Assembly: GCF_032854445.1 (NCBI RefSeq)
Contig: NC_088301.1
Location: forward strand, 1,738,001 to 1,802,000
DNA length: 64,000 nucleotides
From: Liolophura sinensis
Taxonomy: Eukaryota > Mollusca > Polyplacophora > Chitonida > Chitonidae
Direction of reading: 5' to 3'
How positions within the stretch are numbered: the first letter of the stretch is position 1; each line of letters begins with the position of its first letter. The position numbers and the translations under genes were made by a program. Shown here piece by piece: positions 12,146-22,452 of the stretch. Under the pieces are notes generated by a model, which saw nothing but the letters and a program-made list of their open reading frames with translations, searched no databases and was not told the DNA's origin.

Positions 12146-12305
12146 TTTTCTTTTTTGACGGAGGACAACTGATTGCCAAGGCTGCACTTTGTGCATTGGC
12201 CAGTATTAAAATAACCAACTTTTGTTTATGTATATTAGTTTGTAAGATAATGTTCTATACGGTGAAATAACGAAATGTTAATATTAATCTGCTTAGCTAT
12301 ACATA

Positions 12306-12309
<4 letters not shown>

Positions 12310-12361
<52 letters not shown>
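12310..12361. repeat. (TA)n microsatellite
   Basis: About 52 bp of TA dinucleotide, with a further short TA run at about 12380-12391. Confidence 0.97.
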
Positions 12362-12365
<4 letters not shown>

Positions 12366-12391
12366 TGTTTTTGACCTGTTATATATATATA

Positions 12392-13289
12392 GTTGTTTCT
12401 GCTGTTATTGGGTCCATGTATTTGGACTTGTTCGATCTTATGTTGATAAAACAGAACAAAACACAGAACAACTTGTCAGCTCAAATCCTTATTCAACATA
12501 TGTCTCCTAGTGACTGGTAATGCTGTTGAATGAAAAAAGAACATGAAGAGTGTATTTAACTTACAGGATATTATGTTGAATATGACACAGTATTATGTGA
12601 TAATGGCAGAGTACATTCTGTCATTACTCAGCCATTGAGGACGCCAGACAATGTTACTCTAGGCTAGAATGAAATTATACACTTACGTGTCGATTTAATA
12701 CAGCATTTTTCATTTTGAGACAAATTTCAATAAAACCAAGCTGACAAGCATTACATATTTAAGAAGATTTCGAAGCAGCAGCATGAATGAGTGCAGTGAT
12801 ATGTACACGTAATCGATGACATAAACGTCATTGAAAACACAGTGGTGAATTTGGTTAGCACATCGTATCACGCGTCACCCGGATTGTGTCAGTTGCTTGT
12901 GCATAAAACAGTGTCGCTGGTTTCACCTGGCAGAAGTCCATGAGTTGTTTCTGCAGTTGCCTTGGCATAAGAAACAGTGTGGTGAACCAATGCCAAGGTC
13001 GAAGTGACAGGTGCGAATAGAGCTGTTTGCTTCCCACCCACATTTAACATTAACCAACCGTGGTAACTGACGACAAACGCACCACAAACTTCCTGCTGGA
13101 GTTACCCCGCACGCGACAGCCACGACCGCAAGTACGAAGATACAGAATGTCCCTTACATCAATGCTGAAGAACATTCTCTACATTCTCGTCGCCGATGAC
13201 GTGTCGCAATGATTCCAGGACCACAGGTTTGTGGCCGCGTACAATGATGTCAGGATGCTGAGACATAGTGGTCACCTGGAATATATCGC
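12392..13289. other. Unassigned stretch
   Basis: No recognisable gene or repeat. Overlapping minus-strand frames at 12855-13043 and 12923-13123 lie in a moderately GC-rich segment but show no family signature. Confidence 0.4.
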
Positions 13290-13450
13290 GTATACGTGGG
13301 AAGGACTTCTAACAGCCTGCCGATGGCTGTGGGTTTTCTCTGGCCTCTGCCAGGTTCCCCCCCCCCCCTTAATGACCGCCGTCGTATAGGTGAACTATTT
13401 TTGAGTACGGTGTAAAACACCAATGGAATAAAAAATAAAATAAAATAAAA
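13290..13450 (+). mobile_element. SINE, 5'-truncated copy
   Basis: 3' portion of the main SINE: TACGTGGGAAGGACTTCTAA, GGTTCCCCCCCCCC, GCCGTCGTATAGGTGAA, TTGAGTACGGTGTAAAACAC, then an (AAAAT)n-type tail. The CCACCATAATGCTGG block is replaced by a C-run and TTAATGAC, so the copy is diverged. Confidence 0.85.
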
Positions 13451-14054
13451 TTTTCGCAATGCCTCGACGATGTCTAGACCACAATGATGTTAAGAACAGG
13501 CGCTTGGGACCGGAACGTGTCGCAGTGATTCCAGCACGACATACTAATTGTCGAGGTTGGGTCTCATTGATGCCATGTGCTTATTGCTTAATTAATATAG
13601 ATTTGGTAGCATCATGTTGCCAGTAGTGCGACGCACAGATGTCTGATGTGGTTGGTCAGCCATGCATGCATATATACTACTTATATGTAAATATGCAGCT
13701 GCATGATGAGATGGCCAACTGCCCAAATCTCTTGAATTAAACCGTTTTGCTAAATTAAAATTTTTAGGTTTCTTGGAATACTCATATTTTACAACCAAAA
13801 ACTGCACCAAATATTGCCATTCTGGTTAAGTCACGTGCAAATTACTACCTAATACAGGTACAAACTAGGATAGATCCGTCTTAACACTACACCAGTTTCA
13901 CTTTGGTGTTCATAATATTGCAAATTTCAACAAGTAAGCGTCGTTATTAAATTTTAAATTTAACTTGTCAAAACTGGCGTTTTGCAGTCGACCCGAAGAA
14001 TATATATATATGCTTTAGGCAAAGGCACGTTTCTTTGTTCGGAAAACATGAACT

Positions 14055-14330
14055 GGGTGTGAGTGAGTGAGTGCTTGGGGTTTAAGTTCAACAATTTTTC
14101 AGTCATATGACGACGAAGGAATCCTTAGGGTGCATGTACGTGTAATGTGCCTCCTTGTTCCACCGCTCTTTTATTTAGTGCGGCTTCACTAAGACGACTT
14201 ACCGAAGGCAAGTAAGTAGCCTCGCCGGAGCCATTATACTGATACGGGTCAACCAGTCGTTGCACTATCCCCTTCATGCTGAACGCCTCTTTTAAAGTCT
14301 GGGTGTGAAAAATAGTCTTTGATGGTTTTG
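14055..14330 (+). mobile_element. Dispersed family W element (probable molluscan SINE-like repeat)
   Basis: Starts GTGAGTGAGTGAGTGCTTGG, followed by a core TTTTTCAGTCATATGACGAC, CACCGCTCTTTTATTTAGTG, a CGAAGGCAAGTAAGTAGCCT block, GATACGGGTCAACCAGTCG and TATCCCCTTCATGCTGAACG. I recall near-identical sequence as a high-copy repeat in molluscan genomes (from memory, not checked). A shorter diverged copy lies at 35937-36025. The 3' boundary is uncertain. Confidence 0.65.
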
Positions 14331-14821
14331 GAAGATATAATTTAGGTAAATGTTGAAGAGCGTGTTTTCCTGAACGCACGAGCATGTACACCACACATCG
14401 ACAGAAGACTGACATGGTCGCAAGGATGTCTCGGTATATCCATTATCATTTTAGTATGAATAGAATTGTCTGATAACGACTTTGTAAATACCCATTCCTT
14501 AGAATGTTATAATGAAATGTGAACACAGAGACATGATCATTTCCTGGGTGAGTTTATTAGCCGATCGGGATATTATCACAAAATTGCGATCAGAGACTCC
14601 TCATGTATTTAGCAACTGTCAGGGGATATAGACTGGGATTTGCATGGTGTATAGACTGGGAATGGCTCCAAATACCGTCAAAAATGTGATATGACAATAT
14701 ATACATGTAGTAACTGGGTGCATACAATGGGCACTGATGTTCATCATTTTAGTATTAATTGAATTGTCTGCATCACTCCTCCCCTAGTTATAAAGCACTA
14801 AGTTACAAACATCTGGCTCCT

Positions 14822-15606
14822 GAACGACGTCGTATATGAGCGGACAGGTCCGACCTGGCGAATGCATGTTGGCGTTTTGGGTCGGTTACTGCGCTCAGGG
14901 CTGGCTTCCGAACGGCGTGGTCTATGAGCGGGGAGGTGTGACCTGGCGAATGCATGTTGACGTTTAGGTAGCTTACTGTGCTCAGGGCTGGCTTCTGAAC
15001 GGCGTGGTCTATGAGCGGGGAGGTGTGACCTGGCGAATGCATGTTGGCGTTTGGGTAGCTTAGTGTGCTCAGGGCTGGCTTCTGAACGGCGTGGTCTATG
15101 AGCGGGGAGACGTGACCTGGCGAATGCATGTTGGCGTTTGGGTAGCTTACTGCGCTCAGGGCTGGCTTCTGAACGGCGTGGTCTATGAGCGGGGAGGTGT
15201 GACCTGGCGAATGCATGTTGACGTTTAAGTAGCTTACTGCGCTCAGGGCTGGCTTCTGAACGGCGTGGTCTATGAACGGGAAGGTGTGACCTGGCGAATG
15301 CATGTTGGCGTTTGGGTAGCTTACTGTGCTCAGGGCTGGCTTCTGAACGGTGTGGTCTATGAGCGGGGAGGTGTGACCTGGCGAATGCATGTTGACGTTT
15401 AGGTAGCTTACTGTGCTCAGGGCTGGCTTCTGAACGGCGTGGTCTATGAGCGGGAAGGTGTGACCTGGCGAATGCATGTTGTTTATGAGCGGGGAGGTGT
15501 GACCTGGCGAATGCATGTTGGCGTTTGGGTAGCTTACTGCGCTCAGGGCTGGCTTCTGAACGGTGTGGTTTATGAGCGGGGAGACGTGACCTGGCGAATG
15601 CATGTT
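14822..15606 (-). repeat. 87-bp minisatellite, about 9.5 copies
   Basis: Units begin GAACGGCGTGGTCTATGAGC and contain ACCTGGCGAATGCATGTT and GTAGCTTACTG-GCTCAGGG. Starts fall at 14822, 14910, 14997 and then every 87 bp. One truncated unit near 15432-15483 breaks the period. Because 87 is divisible by three, the minus strand is open for 266 codons as 29-residue repeats (MHSPGHTSPLIDHAVQKPAL and so on). No splice sites, signal peptide or non-repeat domain accompany it, so I call it non-coding by default. Confidence 0.93.
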
Positions 15607-15925
15607 CCTGAACAGGTAGCTTATCGACCGTAGCTGACAGTGCTCATGTTTTCATGCGGGAGTATTGTCCCGACAGTGGTTTTTTCACAGGTCTGCAGAG
15701 CGGATCGCAGTTTCTGTTACATCCCTGGGCAACACCCATTAAATTTACCCAAAACCACAATTACTTGTGTTTTCTGTACAGATTGAGGACTATAAATTCG
15801 TGTTTTAAGAGTTGCAATAGAAACTAGAACTAAATTTGAATTTAGTCTGGAAACGGTCAACACACAGACAACTTGTCCATTTTATATGCGCGAATTTAAA
15901 GATCTTTCTTCCTGGTCAAACTCTC

Positions 15926-16395
15926 CCACCTACACCGACAATACACTTTACCCAGAGTGTTCTGTAACTGCACTCTCCCACCTACAACGACAATACACTA
16001 TACTGATGGTGTTCTGTGACCGTACACTCCCGCCTACAATGACAATACATTACACTGACGGTGTTCTGTGACCGCACTCTCCCACCTACAACGACAATAC
16101 ACTATACTGATGGTGTTCTGTGATCGCACACTCCCGCCCTCAATGACAATACACTATACTGATGGTGTTCTGTGACCGTACACTCCCGCCAACAATGACA
16201 ATACATTACACTGACGGTGTTCTGTGACCGCACTCTCCCACCTACAACGACAATACGCTATACTGATGTTGTTCTGTGACCGCACTCTTCCACCTAAAAC
16301 GACAGTACGCTATACTGATGGTGTTCTGTGACCGCACACTCTCACCTACAACAAAAATAGACTATACTGATGGTGTTCTGTGACCGCACTCTCCT
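15926..16395 (+). repeat. 52-bp minisatellite, about 9 copies
   Basis: A 52 bp unit with CAATACACTATACTGATGGT, GTTCTGTGACCGCACTCTCC and CACCTACAACGA. CAATAC recurs at 15991 and 16043. The variants TGATCGCACACTCCCGCC and GACCGTACACTCCCGCC alternate, which suggests a dimeric sub-structure. Confidence 0.9.
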
Positions 16396-17576
16396 GCGTA
16401 CATGTATACGACAAAAATGTACAGGGGACTTACTTTCAGCCACCGTGCGGCTATGTAATGTGGACTACTTCATCAGATAATTGATCTGAATCAATTCGAG
16501 CCTGCCTCAAAGCAGATGAACATTACAAAAATGACATTTTAAGCCAGAGGGATTGTATAGCTTAGGATATTATCTAGCTCGGGTAAAATTTTTAACCAAT
16601 AGAAGTTTCGTCTTAAGTTAAGCAGGGATGAATTGATAATATCTTCTAGCATAGCCATATAGCGAGTAATATCTTATATTCACGACGGACTAAGGCACAT
16701 TGTTAATAATAAAAAAAGTTGGACAGACATTGAAATGTTCATGACACTCTTGCCTAAGGCATCACCAAGCCTATAGGCATATAATACAACCTGTTTATAA
16801 AACGTATCTCGTTCAGTGATCCGTATGCTCTAGCCAGCTCACATCAGTTCACTTCCTCACTAGAACCACAGCATTGTATTCCAGATAACATACAGATTGT
16901 ACATTGCTTCCTACGTATAGGGTATGACGTCATAGCACGTGAAACATATCCGAACAGATACATGTACAGTATATCCAGGTTAACCTCCTAAGGCCTTGAC
17001 TGGTACATTTTTCACGCGTTCTTAAGAAGTAGTTATGACAACATTCTATCACGGAGGACTTGCAAACGATTAAAAACTTGATAGTTGAATAACACGTGAA
17101 TATAGTGCGGCCTTCGAATTGCGTATGATGCCATGAGAGATATAATTTTTTTTTCATTAAAAAATAACATCTGAGCAAAAGTCTAAATTGATAAATATAA
17201 GTTATATGAAATTGTGTAAAAGCAGTATAATTTTCAGTGATACCTGATCCACATATCAACATCAAAGCTGAGGGAAATGGCGAAGTTTTTATTGTTCTTA
17301 TACCTGAGTAGTAATTAACTATATATCAGCAGGTTGTTTTGTGGGGTGGTCATAAAATCCCCCCGTCTTGCGCGTAGAGGAATGTTCACTGTCAGTCCCG
17401 CTTGAACTAGTTTGACATGACGGCAGAGAAAGATAAAACAGATAGCCTTGTAGTCAACCTAATGAATGAAGTGGAGAACTTGTATGGATATTAAAATGAC
17501 AATTTCTGTGCCTATTCCACAAATACATGTTACGATATTTACTTAAGCACACGGTATATTGACTCTTCTATAGTCT
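16396..17576. other. Unassigned AT-rich stretch
   Basis: No gene or repeat family recognised. The 111-codon minus frame at 16930-17265 shows no family features. Confidence 0.4.
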
Positions 17577-17825
17577 GTTTCTTTTAGAGAGTCTCCTACA
17601 TTCAGCTGACTGTAAAATCAGTCATATTTGCTACCAAAATTGCCTTTAGTCAGTGTCACGTAACAACCCAGGCTCCACACATTGATACATTGGACGTCCA
17701 TGTTATTGCAAATGAAATGCAGTCAGAATACTTTTGACAGTTCATAATGTTAAAGTACCATAGGTTTAGTTTCGACACCAAGAACTCATTGCCTCGGGTG
17801 AAGTCATAATTATTTAAAAACGAGT
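17577..17825 (-). repeat. Dispersed family Y, copy 1 (inverted)
   Basis: About 250 bp whose reverse complement matches 18797-19047. Shared blocks are ACTAAAGGCAA-TTTGGTAG, TATGACTGAT-T-ACAGTCAG, TTTTTAAATAATTATGAC and GTTCTTGGTGTCGAAACTAA. Together with 18797-19047 it forms a large imperfect inverted repeat with a spacer of about 970 bp. Confidence 0.7.
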
Positions 17826-17920
17826 TGCATGCTGGACAATGTGCGTGAAGAGTAATTTGTTTTACAATACTCTCTAAAAAAAAAAAACGACGGTGTACTA
17901 GTGGTACACAGTGTTGTGGC

Positions 17921-18123
17921 AAAAAATGCACATCCAAATAATGTTGTGCACCAGCAGTACACAAATTGTGTAATTCTTGTAACACATCCACAGTGATTTT
18001 TTTTTGATTGGTGTTTTACGCAAAAAATGCACATCCAAATAATGTTGTGCACCAGCAGTACACAAATTGTGTAATTCTTGTAACACATCCACAGTGATTT
18101 TTTTTTTGATTGGTGTTTTACGC
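17921..18123. repeat. 101-bp tandem duplication capturing a SINE tail
   Basis: The segment starting AAAAAATGCACATCCAAATA occurs at 17921 and again at 18022, with a period of 101 bp and near identity. Each unit ends with about 20 bp of the SINE 3' end (GATTGGTGTTTTACG). Only the second is attached to the rest of the SINE, so the duplication post-dates the insertion. Confidence 0.9.
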
Positions 18124-18347
18124 TGTACTCAAGAATATTTCACTTATACGACGGCGGCCAGCATTATGGTGGGTGGAACCCGGGGGAAACCCACGACCAT
18201 CCGCAGGTAGCTGACAGACCTTCCCACATACGGCCGGAGAGAAAGCCAGCATGAGCTGGACTTGAACTCACAGAGACCGCATTGGTGAGAGTCTCCTGGG
18301 TCATTACGCTGCGCTAGCGCGCTAACCGACTGAGCCACGGAGGCCTC
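18098..18347 (-). mobile_element. SINE, full length, minus strand
   Basis: The complete 250 bp element reads in reverse from GGCCTCCGTGGCTCAGTCGG to the poly(A), which appears as T9 at 18098. The head has an A-box-like TGGCTCAGTCGG and a B-box-like AGTTCAAGTCC. It is flanked by a perfect 12 bp target-site duplication CATCCACAGTGA at 18086-18097 and 18348-18359. This copy defines the family's ends. Confidence 0.95.
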
Positions 18348-18413
18348 CATCCACAGTGAGTTGTGTATATATGTGTCTACTGCTGATACACAAGTCACTG
18401 TGGATGTGCAAAT
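18348..18413. repeat. Imperfect hairpin beside the SINE
   Basis: CATCCACAGTGAGTTGTGTA at 18348 is mirrored by GATACACAAGTCACTGTGGA-TG ending near 18409, with 20 of 22 positions pairing and a short loop. A third, related TGCACATCCA...CAGCAGTACAC motif lies in the 101 bp duplication at 17921, in the opposite sense. Confidence 0.6.
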
Positions 18414-18547
18414 TTGTACACAATCGTTTTTAGAAAGTAGATGCACCAACAAGCGGTTTGAACAAACTCCACGCAATAACACAGCATACACTACTGTCTC
18501 TGCGGATAATTAGATTGCTTTAATTTCCTTATATCCATATCTGAAAC

Positions 18548-19047
18548 TATACTGCCGTGAGATCATACGCTACAAGAGATTAAGTAGAATTCATTTATTA
18601 AAGTATTCTGCCGTGAGACCATACTGTACAGAAGATAAAGTAAAATTCGTTTATCAAGGTTATGGTATGTTAAACCGTGCGAACGATTTCAAATATGGCA
18701 GTGTCAGAAACAGGGTTTACAGTAAAGTCGACAGCAATTCAGGTAACTGGTGTCACCCTCCTTCCAAACATGTTGAACTCAACCCAATACCCAGCCTCCC
18801 ACTATTTTTTAAATAATTATGACGTCACCAGAGGCAATTGGTTCTTGTCGTCGAAAGCGAGTTTATGGACTTGAAAATTATGAATTAGGAAAAAATGATC
18901 TAACTTCCTTTTCTTAGCAAGACTATGAACTTCAAACATATCAGTGGGTAGAGCTTGTGTTGCTACGTGTCGCTGACTAAAGGCAAGTTTGGTAGTGAGT
19001 ATGACTGATGTCACAGTCAGCTGACTATAGGCGACTCTTTAAAAGAA
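18548..19047 (+). repeat. Dispersed family Y, copy 2 (most complete)
   Basis: About 500 bp running from ATACTGCCGTGAGATCATAC to ACTCTTTAAAAGAAATAGG. The 5' half matches the complement of 19540-19783 and the 3' half the complement of 17577-17825; 18790-18895 also matches 19925-20035. The first about 60 bp are tandemly duplicated (ACTGCCGTGAGA at about 18550 and 18609). The middle contains AATTATGACGTCACC, which includes a CRE-like TGACGTCA. No protein frame is shared. Confidence 0.7.
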
Positions 19048-19539
19048 ATAGGCTATTACAAGCCGTTTCATTACATTTTCACCCACTGTTTATCGTTTCT
19101 TACCTGGCGTGATTAGTGGGATATCTACGGTAAAGTACTTAATACATATCTTGTTTACGTCACACGCTGGAAACAGTCGCATGTCAAGGTAAAGCATCAG
19201 GGATGTCTCACGCTGTACTGCATTGCCGGGCTGGTAAAGGACTTTTCTCTAACAGGCATAGCGCTATTGTCTATTATGTGTTCGCGCGGCTGCCAGGTGA
19301 TGTTCACTGAACCTGGTTACAATAGCTCATGGTTATTGCCACTTATGAACTGACAATTTTTGTCACTATTGCCACTGTCCCGGAATTCCGATTCCTATCA
19401 ATCGTTCACACTATATATATGGGTCTAGATATGATTCCTAGCATCGTGCGATAAAACGAAACTTGGCCGGCCTACCCTTTTTTATTGACCCTTTCGCACT
19501 ATGTCGTCTACAATTACCTAATTACCTAAATTGAACAAA

Positions 19540-19783
19540 CTTATGACGCCTCGAGTGGCGTCATAAGTATTCAAAAACCAATGGCATGCTGGGGATTGGG
19601 CTGAGTTCAACATGTTTTATTGACGGAGGGCGGTACTGGTTTCCTAAACTGCTATCGATCTTACTTTACACCCTGTTTCTGTCTCTGTCATATTTGAAAT
19701 TGTTTACACGTTTTAGTATAATATACCCCTAATAAATGAATATAATTTTATATGTTGTAGAATATTACTTCACAGCAGTATGG
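19540..19783 (-). repeat. Dispersed family Y, copy 3 (inverted)
   Basis: The complement shares TTTCAAATATG-CAG, GAAACAGGGT, CATGTTGAACTCA-CCCAAT and CCAGCATGCCA with copy 2. At its edge lies a short hairpin with CTTATGACGCC paired to GGCGTCATAAG around a 6-base loop at 19539-19566. Confidence 0.7.
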
Positions 19784-19924
19784 TTTTAAAGCTGGATGTT
19801 AGGAAATTTTGTTGTCAAAAACAATGTAGTCCATTCGCAAAGAGTGTAGTGTAGGATGTGTTAGTGCGTGGAGTTTGTTCTTACTGCGTATTGGTGCACC
19901 TATTGTAAAACGAAATTACTCTCC

Positions 19925-20035
19925 ACGCCCATTCCCCAGCATGCCACTGGTTTTTTAATAATTATGACGTCACCTCAGGCACTGGGTTCTTGGCATCGAA
20001 ACTAAGCTTACGGAGTTTAACATTATGAACAAAAA
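19925..20035 (+). repeat. Dispersed family Y, copy 4
   Basis: Matches the middle of copy 2: CCCAGCATGCCACTGGTTTT, TAATTATGACGTCACCTCAG, GTTCTTGGCATCGAAACTAA and CATTATGAA. Its orientation is opposite to copy 3, giving a minus, plus, minus, plus order across 2.4 kb. Confidence 0.65.
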
Positions 20036-20039
20036 GTGT

Positions 20040-21530
20040 TCTAATTTGAACACGAATTTGAATATGAATTTCCAACTTATCCATGCGAATGTTGTGAGGT
20101 AGCTGTTTTGGCCCGGGCTTTGTCAGGTACCTGGCGATGATAGGCGGTCTACACCCTTGCTTGTTCCACCCAGGTTTCCTCCGCCCGGATTCTTTCACCC
20201 CGGTTTCCCCCTTGTTACTGCCCTAGTTTACATCTTGCATTCAGTCTGTACACTATTATGACCCTGTCCAATGGACATATAAATCTGATAAATATTGACA
20301 GTATACTCAGTATTTCTCCACACGCTGTAAAACTGCATAGAAACTGCTCTCTGATCTGCCCAAAGATCCCTATCGGGTATCAGCGCGAATCCATAGCCAC
20401 ATGGTTGTGGCTGTCTCAGGGTCATTGATGGCCAGCCCTGATACATCAACCACAAAAGCTGCACCGAGGCATCGATGATTATGACCATATCAACAAGCTG
20501 TGGATCGATAAAGTAGCGTCAAGCACATTGTCCATTAAACAATCTTCCAATTGTGCTCAATATGTTTACATTGAATGGGAAAATGAAGTCGTTTACGATT
20601 CTATTCACAGTTTATAACACCTATCACTGGGCCGACAAAGTTCTCACAGATTATGTCCGCGATTCCTGTAGGGCCAAGGAAACCAGCTTGTTATAAATCA
20701 AGCAAAATGAATGAATTACTTCACCAATAGCCTTTGTGCTGTGTACATGGGATGAATACGTGTTAGAATGGATCTCAGAGGTTATGTAGATATAGTAATA
20801 GTAACATATATCCAGATGATCTGGTTGAAATACTTCGTAATCCTTCATGCTTTGTATGGCGGTCTCTTTTGTAGCGATGACTTGTATATCACACTCGCTC
20901 TTCTGTCCTGTTCAATAATGCAAAGGTGCGTCTTCGTCTCTAGAGTGGGGCAAATAGTGAGTATACTGTCCGCCGATATTTTGAACAGAAGCTTTTCGCG
21001 TATGTAGGTTTAGGTTACGTATGAAGTGGACGATGGTATGCTTTTAGAAAGAAGATAATACGTCGTGTTTGGTGTACATGCAGTGGCATGGTTATATATG
21101 AATAAACTTATTGGCAAAACACACAAGCTGTGAAAACGTCCAGATCGGTGTCGGATTACGCTTCAGCAACAACTTCTTGTCCATACTACGTGCTGAATGC
21201 GTGCGGTTCACTGCTTTCGGCTTCAGCTGGAGTCAGTTATACCTGTAGTGGAGTACATGCATGCTGCCCATCCATTTTAGTACGAGTTGCACATTCAGTT
21301 ATTTCCGTTGTTAAATTGCTATATCCTCTTGGAGTGATTTAATGTAGATATTTTTTTCACACTGTCATTCTAAAAATATTTCAGTAATTGTCAATTATAT
21401 GGCCTGTATAATGTGTCACAGTGAAATAAAATCCGTAATATTGCAGTAAGAGTTGCCATTGAAAAGCATATTAAAATAACAATTTCATTATGGATGATTA
21501 CAATGTAACGTCTATCGAAATAATCGGTGT
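20040..21530. other. Unassigned stretch
   Basis: No gene or repeat recognised. Short frames of up to 86 codons overlap on both strands (20228-20488 minus, 20768-21007 plus, 21130-21342 plus) with no splice-site support. Confidence 0.4.
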
Positions 21531-21534
21531 ATAT

Positions 21535-21720
21535 GTGCCGCCTTGAGATCGGTAGATTTTGAATGTGCCGCCTTGAGATCGGTAGATTGTGAATGTGCCG
21601 CCTTGAGATCGGTAGATTGTGAATGTGCCGTCTTGAGATCGGTAGATTCCGAATGTACCACCTGGAGATCGGTGACTGCGCTATCTGGAGATCGATGGTA
21701 TCCGCCTTGAGATCGGTTTA
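21535..21720 (+). repeat. 30-bp repeat, small satellite array
   Basis: About six units of GTGCCGCCTTGAGATCGGTA plus GATTGTGAAT, decaying to CTGGAGATCG and CGCCTTGAGATCGG at the 3' end. It is clearly related to the large array at 22450-23855 but separated from it by about 730 bp. Confidence 0.9.
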
Positions 21721-22297
21721 GAGAACAAAGACCAAAAGGGTTTGCTCTCTCGCAGACTTTACGACAAGAGGGATGGTTTCAATTTTGATATTGTAAATTA
21801 TCCTTACTTTGATAGCAATATACCGAAGGGTCCGGCATATCACGTGTACATCTCTCGCATTGTAGCATTTGTTAGATCCTTCATGGGTGATGTGTCAGGA
21901 TTCAATCATCGTCACAAGTTATTACTGGAAAACTAATGTGTCAAGGTTATTCTGTAAAACGCCTTCAGTTCAAGCCTCTTAAGTTTTACAATGAGTATAG
22001 TTCTATGGTAAGTAAATATAGGCGTCCAGAATCTCCGGGGCTCTGCTTCATGATCGTGTCTGATTTCCGCTGATTCCGCTTAACCAGGGGCTATAGATAC
22101 CCTACATTCAGTGTGTTGAATTAGATGGTACATTTAATGTACCATCCTCGCAACTGTGATACATTTTTGGTTATCGACAACTTATATTCTAGCATGGTAC
22201 ACAATTTGAATACTGCTTTCATTCAGTCGCCTAGAATATACCTTGCGTCTTTCCAACATCTTTGAAAACTGTTGACTGCTTCTCTTTACATGATTCC

Positions 22298-22452
22298 GCC
22301 CTATTTTCATACTTCATATACTTTCTTAGTTCCTTGGTGGTTTGTGTTATACGTCGTTTTGGGGAATTGGTCTTGTAATTATTGACCTAGCTGGAACGGC
22401 CTTACTCGTTGACGGCTGGTATAAGAATGTCTGTTTCGACGCATAGATTTAG
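22298..22452 (+). repeat. Dispersed element family Z, copy 2
   Basis: The best-preserved 5' part (ATACTTCATATACTTTCTTA, shared with copy 3 at 28770), followed by TTGGTGGTTTGTGTTATACG, CGTTTTGGGGAATTGG, TTATTGACCTAGCTGGAACG, GACGGCTGGTATAAGAATGT and GTTTCGACGCATAGATTTA. Its 3' end runs straight into the first unit of the 30 bp array. Confidence 0.75.
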
